From contig JABAKD010000024.1 in assembly GCA_012845835.1 (NCBI GenBank), positions 2,588,561 to 2,652,560 on the forward strand: a stretch of DNA of 64,000 bases. The letters are read 5' to 3'. A program made the position numbers and the translations under genes. Numbering within the stretch: position 1 is the stretch's first letter; every line of letters starts with the position of its first letter. Of this stretch, positions 29,116 to 40,059 are shown in pieces. The notes under the pieces were generated by a model. That model worked only from the letters and a program-made list of their open reading frames with translations. It did not search any database and was not told the origin of the DNA. This DNA is from Undaria pinnatifida. Taxonomy: Eukaryota; Sar; Phaeophyceae; Laminariales; Alariaceae.

Positions 29116-29866
29116 GGCCATTTCTTATGCAGTCGGATTTGTCAGTCGAAAACGGCCTTTTTCGACTGAAGCCCAAATCGGGCTTTCTGACGCAGTCGAA
29201 AAAGAGCTTTTTCGACTCAACTTTTTTCGACTGAGAATTCCGACTGGCGGATCCAGTCGAAAAACTCGACTTTTTCGACCGGATCCTCCAGTCGAAAAAC
29301 TCAGTCGAAAAAAGTTTTACACGTGTTTCTTGAACCGATTCGCATCGCCCATCCCACCACCAAACACACTCACACGGCCACACGGCCACACACCCATACT
29401 AGGTACCACACTGCAGTATCATACAAGGCGCTGACGCTGGCTTGGCTATCCCTGCTGTTGCTTCTCGCAGCAAGTCAGCGTGGCGCATTCTTAGTTCCGC
29501 TCGCCAGCAGCGCGGTCTCGATCCCATTCTGCCAACAACGGGTGCGCCTGCTGTAGCTTTGGCGGCTCTCTGCTGAGTGCAACTCCACGAACGTAGCTTT
29601 GGCGGCTTTTGGCTGAGCCCAAAGCCACCAACTCGCTGGGAGTTCGTCGAGCCGTTGCTCGCGGAGACAGCGCGAAGCACAGCTGCCAACCGATTTCGAC
29701 TGCTGTACAGCAGTACTCCCTCACACCAACCGCCTCTAGGAAGAGCACAAAAACTAAAAAATCAACTCAACTGACGATAAGAAGGACCAGAAGAATCCAG
29801 TCGAAAAAAGTACTGTCGAAAAGGGCCGTTTTCGACTGGCGGAATCCGACTGCATAAGAAATGGCC
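29116..29866. mobile_element. PIF/Harbinger-like MITE, intact
   Basis: The left end GGCCATTTCTTATGCAGTCG is mirrored at the right end; the TIR extends about 50 bases with few mismatches. The element is flanked by a direct TAA on each side (29113-29115 and 29867-29869), the 3-base duplication of PIF/Harbinger elements. It is 751 bases, has no transposase, and both subterminal regions are packed with CAGTCGAAAA and its complement. Two fused relatives lie at 23.7-25.1 kb. Confidence 0.75.
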
Positions 29867-29869
29867 TAA

Positions 29870-30540
29870 GGGATTTTTTTCCGACTCGATCTCTCCCATA
29901 TATGAGATATCCGCGAAAACTCAAAGGCTCAAACTTTTCCACACTAAATACGTGTAAAAATCGTCGTTCCCGAAGGTAAAATTCGGTGGAGACCATGCTG
30001 AACGAAGACTCTAGAAGAACATCGATTTGAGCTTCATTGCTCAATTCGCCACCCATCAAAATATATTACCAAACTCGATTCCATATATAAGTCAAGTGTT
30101 TTCGACAAAGAACGGAGAAAATGGCATTTCTGCGATGCCCCGCTCAATTTTACGGTTTTCGCTTTGATATTTTAACCTCGTATTTAGACCGCACGTGCAA
30201 ACGAACTGAAAAACCGGCCTTTAAAAACAAAACGAAGACGAGTTCTGGTCGCTTTTGTACTTTTTCGGATCGTTATTTCGTTATTTCGACCAAAACAAAT
30301 TTCTCGGACAAACACAAAAACCTAAAACGGCCGGCTTTCAGTTTGTGGGTTGGTCCGTGATCAACATCATGTGCAAAATCACGCCCAAATACGTAAAATT
30401 AAGCGGGGCATGGGCAACCTACTTCTCTGGCACTGACTTGGCTGGCCCAGCTCGAAGCAGCAGTAGAGGACACCTCGTAGTAAGAAATAAAAAACAGGGT
30501 ACTGCTGTAAAAGAAAGACAGACTGATATTTGATGGAAAA
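29870..30540. other. AT-rich stretch with no gene seen
   Basis: No supported exon was found. Frames on the plus strand at 30.12-30.53 kb are Lys/Phe-rich and lack good start or splice context. Confidence 0.4.
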
Positions 30541-30654
30541 AAAAAAGTCCGGGAGCCGTTGTACTGAAGTTAGTATAGAACGCACCCTGTCCCAAATAAG
30601 AAAGCCAGCCTGGGATGGTATTACTGCTGTTTCTTATCAGGTGTCGTATACTCT

Positions 30655-30710
30655 ACAAGGGCTCCGCTCCGCAGGCGGCTGACGCCGCCCGCTACGCTCG
30701 CGCGAGGAAG
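30655..30710. repeat. GC-rich palindromic repeat, copy 1
   Basis: CAAGGGCTCCGCTCCGCAGG, then CGGCTGACGCCGCCCGCTAC. It matches, in reverse, the block at 43.89-43.94 kb (CAAGGGCTTCGCTCGCGGGC, GGCTGGGCGCCGCCCGCTAC). A GGCGGC/GCCGCC stem can form in both. A short piece (ACAAGGGCTCCGC) is also at 63.59 kb. Confidence 0.6.
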
Positions 30711-30797
30711 AATACAACAAAATGTGAAACGGGCAGACGGGCAGAAAAAAGGGGGCCAATGATTTGGTGCAACTCGAATCTTGATAATGCCAAGAGG

Positions 30798-30868
30798 TAC
30801 TTGTGCTGTGCTGTGTTGTGTTGTGCTGTATTGTGTTGTGCGGTGCTGTGTTGTGCTCTACTGTGTGC
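30798..30868. repeat. TGTGCTGTGT microsatellite
   Basis: Runs of GTGCTGT and GTTGT make up this stretch. Related CACAGCACGCAGCACGG-type tracts are at 31.06-31.11 and 33.36-33.43 kb. Confidence 0.8.
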
Positions 30869-31660
30869 TTGCTTGCGATTTCACGTTCTGATCGGCAGAA
30901 TGGGCGTAATTTCAAAAAAGAAAAGAGAAAACGCAAAATATGAAGACGAGGACTGTCATGTGGTGTGGACCGCAGGTACACACGTACATACCGATTCCTG
31001 GTACCCGGTACTTCGCATGATACGTGGTACTGCTGCATGCACGAAAGAGAGCACACGGCAGCACGCAGCATGGCACAGCGCCGCACCGCAGCGCAGGGCA
31101 CAGCACACACGGCATCGCACGGAGCTGAGTTTCGAGTGTATGTACTGTAGTAGTACGTACATGCCTGGTGTACCGGTACGTGGTACGATACCTCGTATGA
31201 TACCTTGTACAAGGTTCCCCTCCGGGAAATGCCTAAGGGAGTGGCGCAAGAACGAAACCCAAACATCCAACGTCTGACTGTCTATGGGCAAACAAGATGT
31301 ACCTGGTGGTGGTGAAATCTATGTTCTTGTCCGCAGCTCGAAAAGCGGAGTGTGGGGAGGCGCCCTCCCGGGTACGGTTCGCTCTCTCGCCGTCGTGGTG
31401 GAGAACCGTAAATACGTGGGAATCCCATCAGTACGTACGTGTCCAGCGCCAGTACTCGTACGATGGGGACTTTTTATAAGGGCGACTCTTATGCAGTAAA
31501 TTTTGCGTGATGAAAAATAAGGGGACGAATTGGTGGATTTTCAACCGGCAAAAAAAACTATCAGCAGTTGTTCCGTTCGCCGTCTTTCTATCGTGGTTTT
31601 GATGTTTTTTCTTTGTTTCCTGTTGTTTCGTATGGAAATCAGCAGTTTCAGAATAGGTAC

Positions 31661-31794
31661 TCTTCGTGTCTCGTTGAGCCAGATGTTGAACTTAACGACG
31701 ACTGATACACGCCAGGATGGGCAATCATCCCCCTTCACCGCCAGTTCGTCACAGAGAGTGCGCGGAATGAGGAACTGTAGGGCTTCTATTGTCG
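31661..31794 (-). CDS. Possible internal exon, unrecognised
   Basis: After the acceptor-like cttctctgtctcag| the minus strand reads TIEALQFLIPRTLCDELAVK, GDDCPSWRVSVVVKFNIWLN and ETRR, to a donor-like CGAAGA|gtacct (last base 31661). Codon variety and a mix of hydrophobic and polar residues suggest coding; the frame extends on to 31541 with lower-quality, lysine-rich sequence. No flanking exon is confirmed and no family is recognised. Confidence 0.32.
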
Positions 31795-31819
31795 CTGAGA
31801 CAGAGAAGCCCTTTCTCAT

Positions 31820-32985
31820 GGAGCATCAGCGCCTATATCCACTGCTGTTTGCTTCTTAGATTCAAGAAAAAATACGCTGGATTGTTCAGATCGTCGTCCG
31901 ATTCGAAATCGTCTCCTCGTGGAGACGAAAGTAACTCGCCTCAGCATAGCGAGGACTCGCCACGCGCACATACATGATGTATCCTACTCCTGCTGCTGTG
32001 CGGCAAGGTTGTACACGTAGCGTTGTGCTGTCCTCATGTTGTCTGGTCCCTGTCATCTGTGGTGTGAGCAAAATCTCCGACCCATAACATTACCCCTCTG
32101 TTATGTACGCAAAAACACTCTGTCTACTTGGACGTAAATGTAAGGATGGGTTGGTATATAAATTACCATCAAAAAGTTTCCTATACTACCGCCCGAATTG
32201 GCGCGAAGTATGGACATGCAATGGAGATGCGCACGAAGTGGCAGCACAGCGGAAATATGGGGGATGGTGGGGTGACAAATGGCACGCACCGATCAAAGAA
32301 GCAGCTTCTACAACAGCAGCCACACGCGCATAGAGTTGCACGCTTTTGATGCTTGGGGGCTGGACCGCTGCTGGGCGGCAGGATCGTAGCGTGGTGCCAT
32401 CAGCGCCTATATCCACTGCTGTTTGCTTTTTATAGTCAAGCAAAACTACGCTGGATTGTTTTGATCGTCGCCCTATTCAAAGTGGTCCCCTCGTGGAGAC
32501 GAAAGCAACTCGCCTCAGCATAGCGAGGACTCGCCACGCGCATGTACATGATGTATCCCACTACTGCTGCTGTGTGGTAGGGTTGTACACGTAGCGTTGT
32601 GCCGTCCTCATGTTTAGTACCTGTCATCTGTGGCGTGAGCAAAATCTCCGACACAAAACAATAGACTACCCCTTTTCTTTGGCACCTGGTATGCAGTACG
32701 GAAAAATACTGCATCTTTGGACGTAAATGTAAGGATGGGTTTGTGTATCAATTACTATCAAAAAGTTTCCTATATTACAGACCAAATTGGCGCCATCTAT
32801 GAACATGCAGTTGAGGTGCGTCCGAAGCGGCAGCACACCAGAAAGATGGGGTATGGTGGGGTGACAAGTGCCACGCTCCGATCAAATAATCAGCTACTAC
32901 AACAGCAGCCACACGCGCATGCAGTTGCAGGCTGCTGCTGCTAGGGGGCTGGACTGCTGCTGGGCGGCAGGATCGCAGCGTGGTG
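31820..32985. repeat. 580-bp direct tandem duplication
   Basis: CATCAGCGCCTATATCCACT begins each copy (about 31825 and 32399). Each holds CTCGTGGAGACGAAAG, AACTCGCCTCAGCATAGCGA, ACGTAGCGTTGTGC, CTGTCATCTGTGG and a TGCTGGGCGGCAGGATCG end. Copies differ by substitutions and small indels. Open frames differ between copies, so no gene is called. Confidence 0.85.
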
Positions 32986-33440
32986 CTCTGTGCAAAAAGA
33001 GGGAAAGAAACGTGTACCCTCTACGAGCAGAAAAGCCCGGTTTGCAAAAAAAAATTACGCACGTACGCGGGGATAGGGGATGCAGAAACCCAATCCCCGG
33101 GGATGTTTCGGAAACCCGGGGATTTCCCTCAAGTGTGCCCAAGGCCAAAAAAGTTTAAAAGGCTTGCCATGCGCGACACACAGCACGGATCGCGCCCAAA
33201 CCTTCAACAACGTGAGCCCGGCGGTCGAATTGTGCCCACCCCACCCGACGTTTGGGACAAAGGTGCGAGCACGAAAAGATGTGCCCGAAGGACAAAAAAA
33301 ATCACAATTTTACATGTACATATGTACAAAATAGAAAACACATATGTACAAAATAGAAAACACAGCACGCAGCACGGCACAGCGCCACACCGCACCACAC
33401 GGCAGGGCACGGCACCGCACAGCGCTGCGCTAGCTACCCT

Positions 33441-33970
33441 GCTGAGCTGAGCTGAGCTGAGCCCAAATTGAGCTCAGTTTGGTGACTTGCGCAGAAACGA
33501 GAAAAAGAAAAAGAAGAAAAAAAACGTGAAGAGTAAACAAAGAAGCAAAGAAATTCAGGAAGGTTTCCCCCAAAAAAATGCTCGTCGGCATATAAGAGCT
33601 GAGGATGGCTAAAAAGGTGGGAGAATATGCCGAGGGAGAGGGGGCAGATGGGGGACAATTCTGTAATATTTTGACAAATTTGGAGGAAACTTCCACAAAC
33701 AAGAAATAATAAACAAGCTAAAGGGTAAAAAAAATAAACCAAAGTCCAACATCGAGTTGGCGGAAACCAATAAAATGGAAACAGGTGAAAAACCGAGACG
33801 ACGCTGAACGAACGAGAAAATAATAACCAAAGAGAAGCTGGGCCGTTCGGCAATTATTGAAGAAGTGAGACGGTGTTCAAGTGGCCGGTCTGAGAGACCA
33901 GATATGTACCAACCGAGCCCGCTCAGAGAGAAGACAAAGATAAGCAAGTCTATTAGCGGGCAAAAAGCAA
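33441..33970. repeat. GAGCT microsatellite and purine-rich tract
   Basis: TGAGC repeats at 33441-33463 precede about 450 bases that are mainly A and G on the plus strand. The long minus-strand frame (Phe, Ser, Leu-rich) is a consequence. Part of the tract (33618-33665), on the minus strand, matches the CTCGGCATATCCTCCC block at 41.08-41.13 kb. Confidence 0.55.
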
Positions 33971-34477
33971 ATACTATGGGCCCCGGAAGGCGTGCTGCGC
34001 ATATCTTTTTCGCTGGAGGCGAGCAACAAAAAATTAGGAGCCACCTGTTTCGCCGTCTAAACCAATTTTAAGCCCGATAAAGATCCCATGCTATGATAGC
34101 AGCAATCACAACCTATGATAGCAGCGATCGTACCCTGTGATAGCTGCCTGCGATCATATGTAGGTATGTATGAAACAAATGTAAAACGAACATGGAGTTC
34201 CAACGCTATTGCGTGGTTTGTGAGTCTTTTTTTTGGGGGGGGCGGGGTCCCGCCAGTCAAGAATGGTATGGCAGAACAAATCCACCGCTGTCGTAGCACA
34301 CGTCCGGCTTCGTGTTCGAATCGAAATCTCGCTGCCGTATACTTGAGAGTATCACGCAAGACAAAACCCCCCATCCCCTTGCCCCGATTTGATTTCCCAG
34401 CCGATCTTCCCCCAAAGCAAGGGGGGGGACAGAATGAAAGTGGCGGCTTTGGGAGGGTCTCGTCGAGGTCTTGGCGA

Positions 34478-35300
34478 GTTACCCCACGCTTGGGGTGCAG
34501 CAGAAGTTTCTGAGAAGTTTCCGAGTTCCTGCCGCGAGGAGCTCAATGTCTCACCCGAAGCATGACTTGGAAGGCGTTCGTTCGCGCGACCCGACCACCG
34601 TTTTCTATGCGCTGGTTCTACACTATAACTAAGATACTCACAAGATGATCATAGTAACCGTTAGTTCCACACGTAAGGAGCTCAACCGGTCAGAGGTAAG
34701 AAACGTCTGGCCCGAAGAGTGCAAACCCTACCGCACTATAGAGGGATGACTCTCGCCGTGGACGCGTCGCTATATAAGCCAGTCGGCATTCTCCCCGCTG
34801 GTGAGAGAAACAGCCGTGAAGGCCGTTCGAGGCGGTGTTATGTCGTGATACTTGGAAGTATGTGTGTAGATGAACCATCCCAACGATTGGGGTGCAGCAG
34901 ATTTTAAGAATATTCTGAGATCCTGGCGTGAGGAACTCAGCATCTAACCCGATACTTCATGACTTCGAAGGCATTGGTTAGGGGGTGTTATGTCTTGATA
35001 CTTGGAAGTATGTGTGTAGATGAACCATCCCAACGATTGGGGTGCAGCAGATTTCAAGAAATTTCGAGATCTTAGCGTGAGGAACTCAGCATCTCACCCG
35101 ATACTGCATGACTTCGAAGGCATTCGTTCGCGCAACCTGACCAACACTTCTATGCGCTAGTCCCCAAACCTATATACTTATTATCGTAAACGTATGTGAC
35201 TAACCGGTCGTTTGTCACTCGAGGAGCTTAGCCGGCCAGGAACGTTTTGCGCAAAAATTGCATCCTTTATCGTGCGTGGGATGACTCATATACGGTATTG
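34478..35300. repeat. LTR-like dispersed repeat, three more copies
   Basis: The block order of the 11.27-11.54 kb repeat recurs from 34478, again from about 34880 and again from about 35030. The last two are parts of a 150-base direct duplication (GGTGTTATGTCGTGATACTT, AGATGAACCATCCCAACGAT). A CCGCACTATAGAGGG piece is inserted at 34730-34745. Confidence 0.6.
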
Positions 35301-35428
35301 TTGAGGCATTTTTTTTTGCCGTGTTTGACGTCGTTGTTTTCGCGTATTGGGTGAAAGCCGCCGACAGACCCGCACTCATACTGTGGGTGCATGTATTACT
35401 GTAGGCAAAACGTATACATCGAGCGAAA

Positions 35429-35740
35429 TTGGCTGGCACGGCATTGCGCAGGCATCCAGCTGTATTTTTCTATTTCCGGTTGGAGTACCGCAGAGCTGTA
35501 GTACGTTTTGTACACGATTGGAACGTCAAACTGTTCAGGGTTGTTCTTGATGGCAACACGAAGAATCCAAGGGCTGGTACATTTTTTTTTTTTTCGGTTT
35601 TTCCTTCGCGTCTGTCGGTGTTACCGCGAACCGAGTGCGGTGCAGGAATAGCAGTGCAAATGTACCGGTGTCATGCCCCACCTAGGCTACGATATGGAGA
35701 GTACCCAGTTTTCACTACCGAGTGTAGCCCACTCGCGTGA
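35429..35740 (+). CDS. Doubtful coding remnant
   Basis: The frame (no ATG; TTG at 35429) reads RRHPAVFFYFRLEYRRAVVR, FVHDWNVKLFRVVLDGNTKN and PRAGT before a T-run, then CHAPPRLRYGEYPVFTTECS. The part before the T-run has varied, protein-like composition, but a second plus-strand frame is also open over part of it. No domain is recognised. It could be a decayed exon or retroelement piece. Confidence 0.22.
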   Translation: MAGTALRRHPAVFFYFRLEYRRAVVRFVHDWNVKLFRVVLDGNTKNPRAGTFFFFSVFPSRLSVLPRTECGAGIAVQMYRCHAPPRLRYGEYPVFTTECSPLA

Positions 35741-36204
35741 GGGGCTCTGCCTCGCGCTCTTATGTTGTTGGCACAGCGTAAAAAACGATTTTACGGCGGT
35801 GAGGTTTATCGTGAAAGCGATTATCATTAGCGCCTGTCCCTTTTGGAGCCTATGTACAGCAATAAAACAATTCAGAAGTGCGGTCGTGGAATAGCGTAAG
35901 CGTGCAGCATATCACACGAGAGTGCCCGCTGCGCGCGTGTCCTACAACTGCTTGCTTGCACTGGAGTCCGACGACAAACAAAAGGAGTCGCCTCACGTAG
36001 CAGCGCGCGTCATTTCGTCTGACTAACTCTTGCTAAATGGTAGCTTTTGTTTGTCCATTTCTTCCTTTGAAGTCCCAAAAGGGGTAGGATAGCGAACAAA
36101 ACAATCGTGTATAGGGTAGCCACTCGCGAACAAAAAAAAAAAAAAACGCGATCCCCCCATGTGCCGTAGCCTTGGCCACCCCCATTTCTCCCGTGGGATG
36201 GACC

Positions 36205-36290
36205 AACGCCTTTTGCAGGGTGTGGGAGAGAACCAGTAGGATTTTGTGGAAGGCCCTCGAGGGGCGAGAATCCTTGGGGGAGCCCCAACG
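36205..36290 (+). pseudogene. Fragment of SANT-like exon, copy 2
   Basis: GGTGTGGGAGAG, TTTGTGGAAGGCCCTCGAGG and GAGAATCCTTGGGGGA match the start of the exon at 37.40-37.61 kb. The plus-strand reading gives RVWERTSRILWKALEGRE; the homologous reading in the better copy is GVGEKLYLWKVLENENPWG. Frame is not kept throughout, so this is a remnant. An acceptor-like ccttttgcag precedes it. Confidence 0.4.
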
Positions 36291-36479
36291 ACAATAATAC
36301 TCGTTTCCAAGGTATTTACTAGAGCAGCATACTGCCGTATCATTTTGTTTCGGTAAAATTATTCAAACAATTCCCACATTCGAAGGAGACGATATATATA
36401 TATGTTATGGTAGTGTGCCCTGGAAGCCTAGTAAAGCCTTAGGATCCTGAATACATATGACTTATGGATACGGGTTAAA

Positions 36480-36735
36480 AGGGGTTTCACAAGCCTTGGA
36501 AGGCATGTTTTCACATGCTTTGGAAGGCATGTCTTCATATGCCTTGGAAAGGATGTTTTCACATGGCTTGGAAGGGACGTTTTCACATTCCTCGTAAGCA
36601 ATGTTTTCACATGCCTTTGAAAATAATGTTTTCACATGCCTTGGAAGGCATGTTTTCGCATGTGCAAGGCATGAATGTCTTGAAAGGAATGTTTTCACAT
36701 GCCTTGGAAGGCACGTTTTCACATGTGGAAAGCAT
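36480..36735. repeat. 24-bp palindromic minisatellite
   Basis: The unit is TTTTCACATGCCTTGGAAGG plus CATG, about ten copies. CATGCCTTGGAAGGCATG is nearly self-complementary. Repeating frames on both strands (for example HMPWKGCF) are not called as genes. Confidence 0.9.
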
Positions 36736-37010
36736 GCATGCACGTATAGAGATAACACAAATGAACCGTCTCGGGTGGTCTGAATATATTATACGGTGAA
36801 GGAGTATTATGATGAATTATTTCCGATGTTAAGAGGGAGACAAAACATTTGAAAGAAATGTTTTCACATGCCTTGGAAAGCATGTTTTCACATGCGGAAG
36901 GCATGCATGCACGTATGGCGATAAGACAAAGGAACCGTCTCGGGTGATCTGAATATATTGCACGGTTAAGGGGTATTATGATTAATTATTTCCGATGTTA
37001 AGAAAGGGGT
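36690..37010. repeat. 165-bp direct duplication
   Basis: GCATGCATGCACGTAT, GAACCGTCTCGGGTGGTCTG and ATTATTTCCGATGTTAAGA occur in the same order from about 36730 and about 36900. Confidence 0.75.
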
Positions 37011-37394
37011 ATATTGACGAATTAAAAGCGAATTCGTCGGCCTTTTCTATTCAGTTCTTCCTCGAGCAGGACACAGGAAAAAACACAAGAGAGGTTCTAT
37101 AACGGTACGCAAGAGAACGACACCGTGGGACTTGCTAAGTTTATAGGCTTTTGATGAGATACCTTACTGGACCAGGCTTATAGTTAAATAGACCCTATTG
37201 TGTCGACGGCAGGACCCCCTAATGCCTTATACCGGTACAAAGTAAGTGCTGCGACGCTCACTTGTCGATCACACTGTACCGGCGAAAAGCGAATCACGGC
37301 GTTGTGTTCGAATTGAGCATCCCCGTTAGACGTGCTTTTTTTCTTTTTCTTGCGCTGCTCAACGCCGTCGTTGTTGTCGCGTACCGGGCGCGAA

Positions 37395-37610
37395 GGGTCA
37401 TCAAACCCATCAATCCTGTTCAAGGGTGTCGGAGAAAAACTGTACTTGTGGAAGGTACTTGAGAATGAGAATCCTTGGGGGATTGCCAGTACCCAGCGGA
37501 GAAATGCTACATGGGATGAAGCTGCCAAGAAGGTCATGAAGCCCGGATACGTCGACATCGTCGACGAGAACGGGAGGAGGACGATCAGGGTCGACGTTTG
37601 CAAGGGAACG
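37395..37610 (+). CDS. SANT/trihelix-like exon, best copy
   Basis: The plus frame reads PSILFKGVGEKLYLWKVLEN, ENPWGIASTQRRNATWDEAA, KKVMKPGYVDIVDENGRRTI and RVDVCKGT, to donor GGAACG|gtgaga (last base 37610). NPW followed by W(D)EAAKKV and a gap with GR(R) then a basic R.DVCK segment resembles the first two helices of Myb/SANT-like domains. Pieces related to its start (36.2 kb) and its end (38.1 kb) lie on either side. The 5' boundary is uncertain; the frame is open back to 37332 through Ser/Thr-rich sequence. Downstream, a T-run and a GTTTGAGGAGC-type repeat follow within 30 bases of the donor. So this too may be an orphan exon. Confidence 0.42.
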
Positions 37611-37639
37611 GTGAGAGACGCGTTCTACTGCGCCGAGGT

Positions 37640-37940
37640 TCACCAAACTTTTTTTTTATTAGCCCGCTCAGTTTGAGGAGCTTTTTTACCTCACCGAACA
37701 CCGACTTTTTGAGATGAAGTAAAACGTGAAACCAGACGAACAATCCAATGGCCTGGGTACACAATTTTTGGAAGATGAAAATGTATTTCCAGTTATTATT
37801 GGCTAGTTCCAGAGTTAACGCCTTTACAACTAACTGGAAATCCACTTTTGGTGACGAATTACTCGATGCTAGTATAGGGAAGGTTTTGGGAAGCACCGTC
37901 AGCCAAAAGCAAATGGCCCAAAAAGTGTTTCCTCTGTCGT
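37640..37940. repeat. Dispersed GAGGAGC/CGTAGCA repeat
   Basis: Blocks CGCTCAGTTTGAGGAGC, ACGTGAAACCAGACGAACAA, CCAATGGCCTGGGTAC and TCTGTCGTAGCAAGC match the order in the repeat at 39.2-39.4 and 50.7-50.9 kb. Confidence 0.45.
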
Positions 37941-37959
37941 AGCAAGCTAGTGTGGAGGA

Positions 37960-38330
37960 CTTTGGGCGATGGTAGATAGGTGTTTTTTTGTTTGTAGGCG
38001 ATGGAGGGCTTTGGGTATTCGTGTGTTTTTGTAGGCGATGGTGGAGGGCTTGTGTGCTGCGATGTTTGTTTTTTTTTGTGGGCGATTGTGTCGTGTCCGG
38101 TTATGTCCATATCATTCGAAAAAAACGGGAAACAACACGGTTGGAGTCGACGCGTGCAAGGACACGGTGAGCTTTGGGCGATGGTGGGGGTGTTTGCGTG
38201 TTGTGTCTTCTTGTTTGTAGGTCCGTGATTGGAGTGTGTGCGTTGATATATGTTTTTTTGGTAGCGATGGTGGAGTTCGCAGTTCGTGTGCTGATGTCGT
38301 TAGTTTGGTTGTACAAGTAGGTGATGTAGG
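37960..38330. repeat. GGGCGATGGTGGAGG G/T-rich tandem repeat
   Basis: TAGGCGATGGTGGAGGGCTT and related T- and G-rich units recur six to eight times. Inside it, 38118-38166 is a remnant of the SANT-like exon end (AACGGGAAACAACACGG, GTCGACGCGTGCAAGGACAC, donor ACG|gtgagc), matching RTIRVDVCKGT of the better copy. Confidence 0.55.
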
Positions 38331-38692
38331 AGTGTGTATGTTGATGTGTTTTTTGTTGTTGTTGACCTTGGTGCCTACCAAGCCCACCGATGATGACGCT
38401 ACTACCCTGTCGCTGTCACTGTATAACACGCGAGACGCACACATTGGGATGGATTCCTGAGTTCCTGATCCGATTTCTGCGGCAGAGGGCCACACGCGAT
38501 GAAAATAGCGACTTTGGAAACAGCTACGGTGGAGGTGCACCAACCATTGTTTTTTTCCCTGCAAGATTGTTGGCTTGAGGAGCTCTAAACCCCCCCCAGG
38601 AAAAAAAAATGTTGAGTAAACTGAAAAGTGCACTCCGAGGACCGAACTCATGCCCTAGGTGTAACTAACAAGTGTTAATATCGAAAAATAAG

Positions 38693-38962
38693 AAAGAATG
38701 GTTGTATTCCGACGAGAAAGAGTGGTTCAATTCCGACAAGAAAGAATGGTTGTATTCCGACGAGAAAGAATGGTTGTATTCCGACGAGAAAGAATGATTG
38801 TATTCCGACGAAAAAGAATGGTTGTATTCCGACGAGAAAGAATGGTTGTATTTCCGACGAGAAAGAATGGTTGTATTCCGACGAGAAAGAATGGTTGTAT
38901 TCCGACGAGAAAGAATGGTTGTATTTCCGACGAGAAAAAAAAAAAGAATGGTTGTATTCCGA
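38693..38962. repeat. 22-bp minisatellite
   Basis: GAAAGAATGGTTGTATTCCG plus AC, about twelve copies with a few one-base slips. All frames across it are artefacts. Confidence 0.95.
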
Positions 38963-39219
38963 CGATTTTGGGTTAAGGAGCCTTCCCCCCCGTCATTCGG
39001 AAAACCGTTTTTCGCCGAAAACTTGTACCTCTATCGTAGCGCGCTTCTTCTCTTCTACTTTTTTTCCGTGAATGCGTCGCTCGGCGTTCAGCACCCCCCG
39101 CCCCCCGTCGTTGAGAAACTCAGCCGACCAAACGCTTATGATTGAAGTGGCATTCACCTTTTTTTTTTTTTTTCGGGGCCTCTTAACCGCTTAAGGAGCT
39201 CTGTACCTCTCACCCGAAA

Positions 39220-39440
39220 ACTGATTTTTGATGGAAAAAATAAACGTGAAACCTGATGACCAAATCCCATGGCGTGTTCGAGCGATGTCAAAAACATGTT
39301 ATTGCTTGGTACAAAAACACAAGTCTGAAATTCCGGGCGATTTCAGGTTAAGGTGCCCTGTCGTCCAGAAAATATGTGTGTGTGTTTTTTCCAAAATGCG
39401 CTACTTCTATCGTAGCACCTGTCAGCCTGGAAATTCCGTC
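39220..39440. repeat. GTTAAGGTGC / CTATCGTAGCACC dispersed repeat
   Basis: GATGGAAAAAATAAACGTGA, ATCCCATGGCGTGTTCGAGC, TTTCAGGTTAAGGTGCCCTG and ACTTCTATCGTAGCACCTG repeat the block order of 3.43-3.64 kb. Confidence 0.55.
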
Positions 39441-39702
39441 CGACTGGGAGTGTTATTTTGGGTGTTATGCGGTAGGATCTCGCGCAGCAGGATGTTTCGT
39501 AGCCATCGTCAGCTTGTGTGCGTTTGTTGAGGGTTATGGAAAATTGTATCGTAGATTAATCTCAGTCGGCGGACAATATAACAAGACAGGCTTCAGCCAT
39601 CATCTCGAAAGGGCTTGCTTCCCTATTGTTGATGCGGTGTAAATTAGAACTCGCTTGTTTTTTTTTTATCGTATTAAAACTCGGTGCGAACTAGAGTACC
39701 GC

Positions 39703-39985
39703 ACAACAGCAGAGCGGGTCTCTCGTAGAACTTAGGAATATTGGAAACCTTAGGTACCGGCCCCCTTCCACTACTAATGTACATACAGTGCAACAGGGAG
39801 CTTCCGGCAGCTTGACTCCCATTCACACTCTTAAGTCAAACAACAGCGGAGCGGGTCTCTCGTAGAACTTAGGAATATTGGAAACCTTAGGTACCGGCTG
39901 AGGGTCGGTCCCCTTCCACTACTAGGATACATACAGTGCAGCAGGGAGCTTACGGCAGCTTGACCCCCATTCACACTCTTGAGCC
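39703..39985. repeat. 140-bp direct tandem duplication
   Basis: ACAACAGCAGAGCGGGTCTC to CATTCACACTCTTAAGTC is repeated once with a 9-base insertion (TGAGGGTCGG region) and few substitutions. Confidence 0.9.
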
Positions 39986-40059
39986 CTCCGCGCGTACCTA
40001 ATCCGGGTAGCTGTCGTATATATTATGCAAGATAGCACATCCCCTCCGACGAATTTCGC

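Noticed and set aside
33434-33947. 139- and 112-residue minus-strand frames rich in Phe, Ser and Leu
   Set aside because: A by-product of a purine-rich plus strand; no motif, and overlapping frames are equally open.
36480-38962. Possible CRISPR array from regular 24- and 22-base repeats
   Set aside because: The repeats are contiguous with no spacers, no cas genes are present, and the DNA is eukaryotic.
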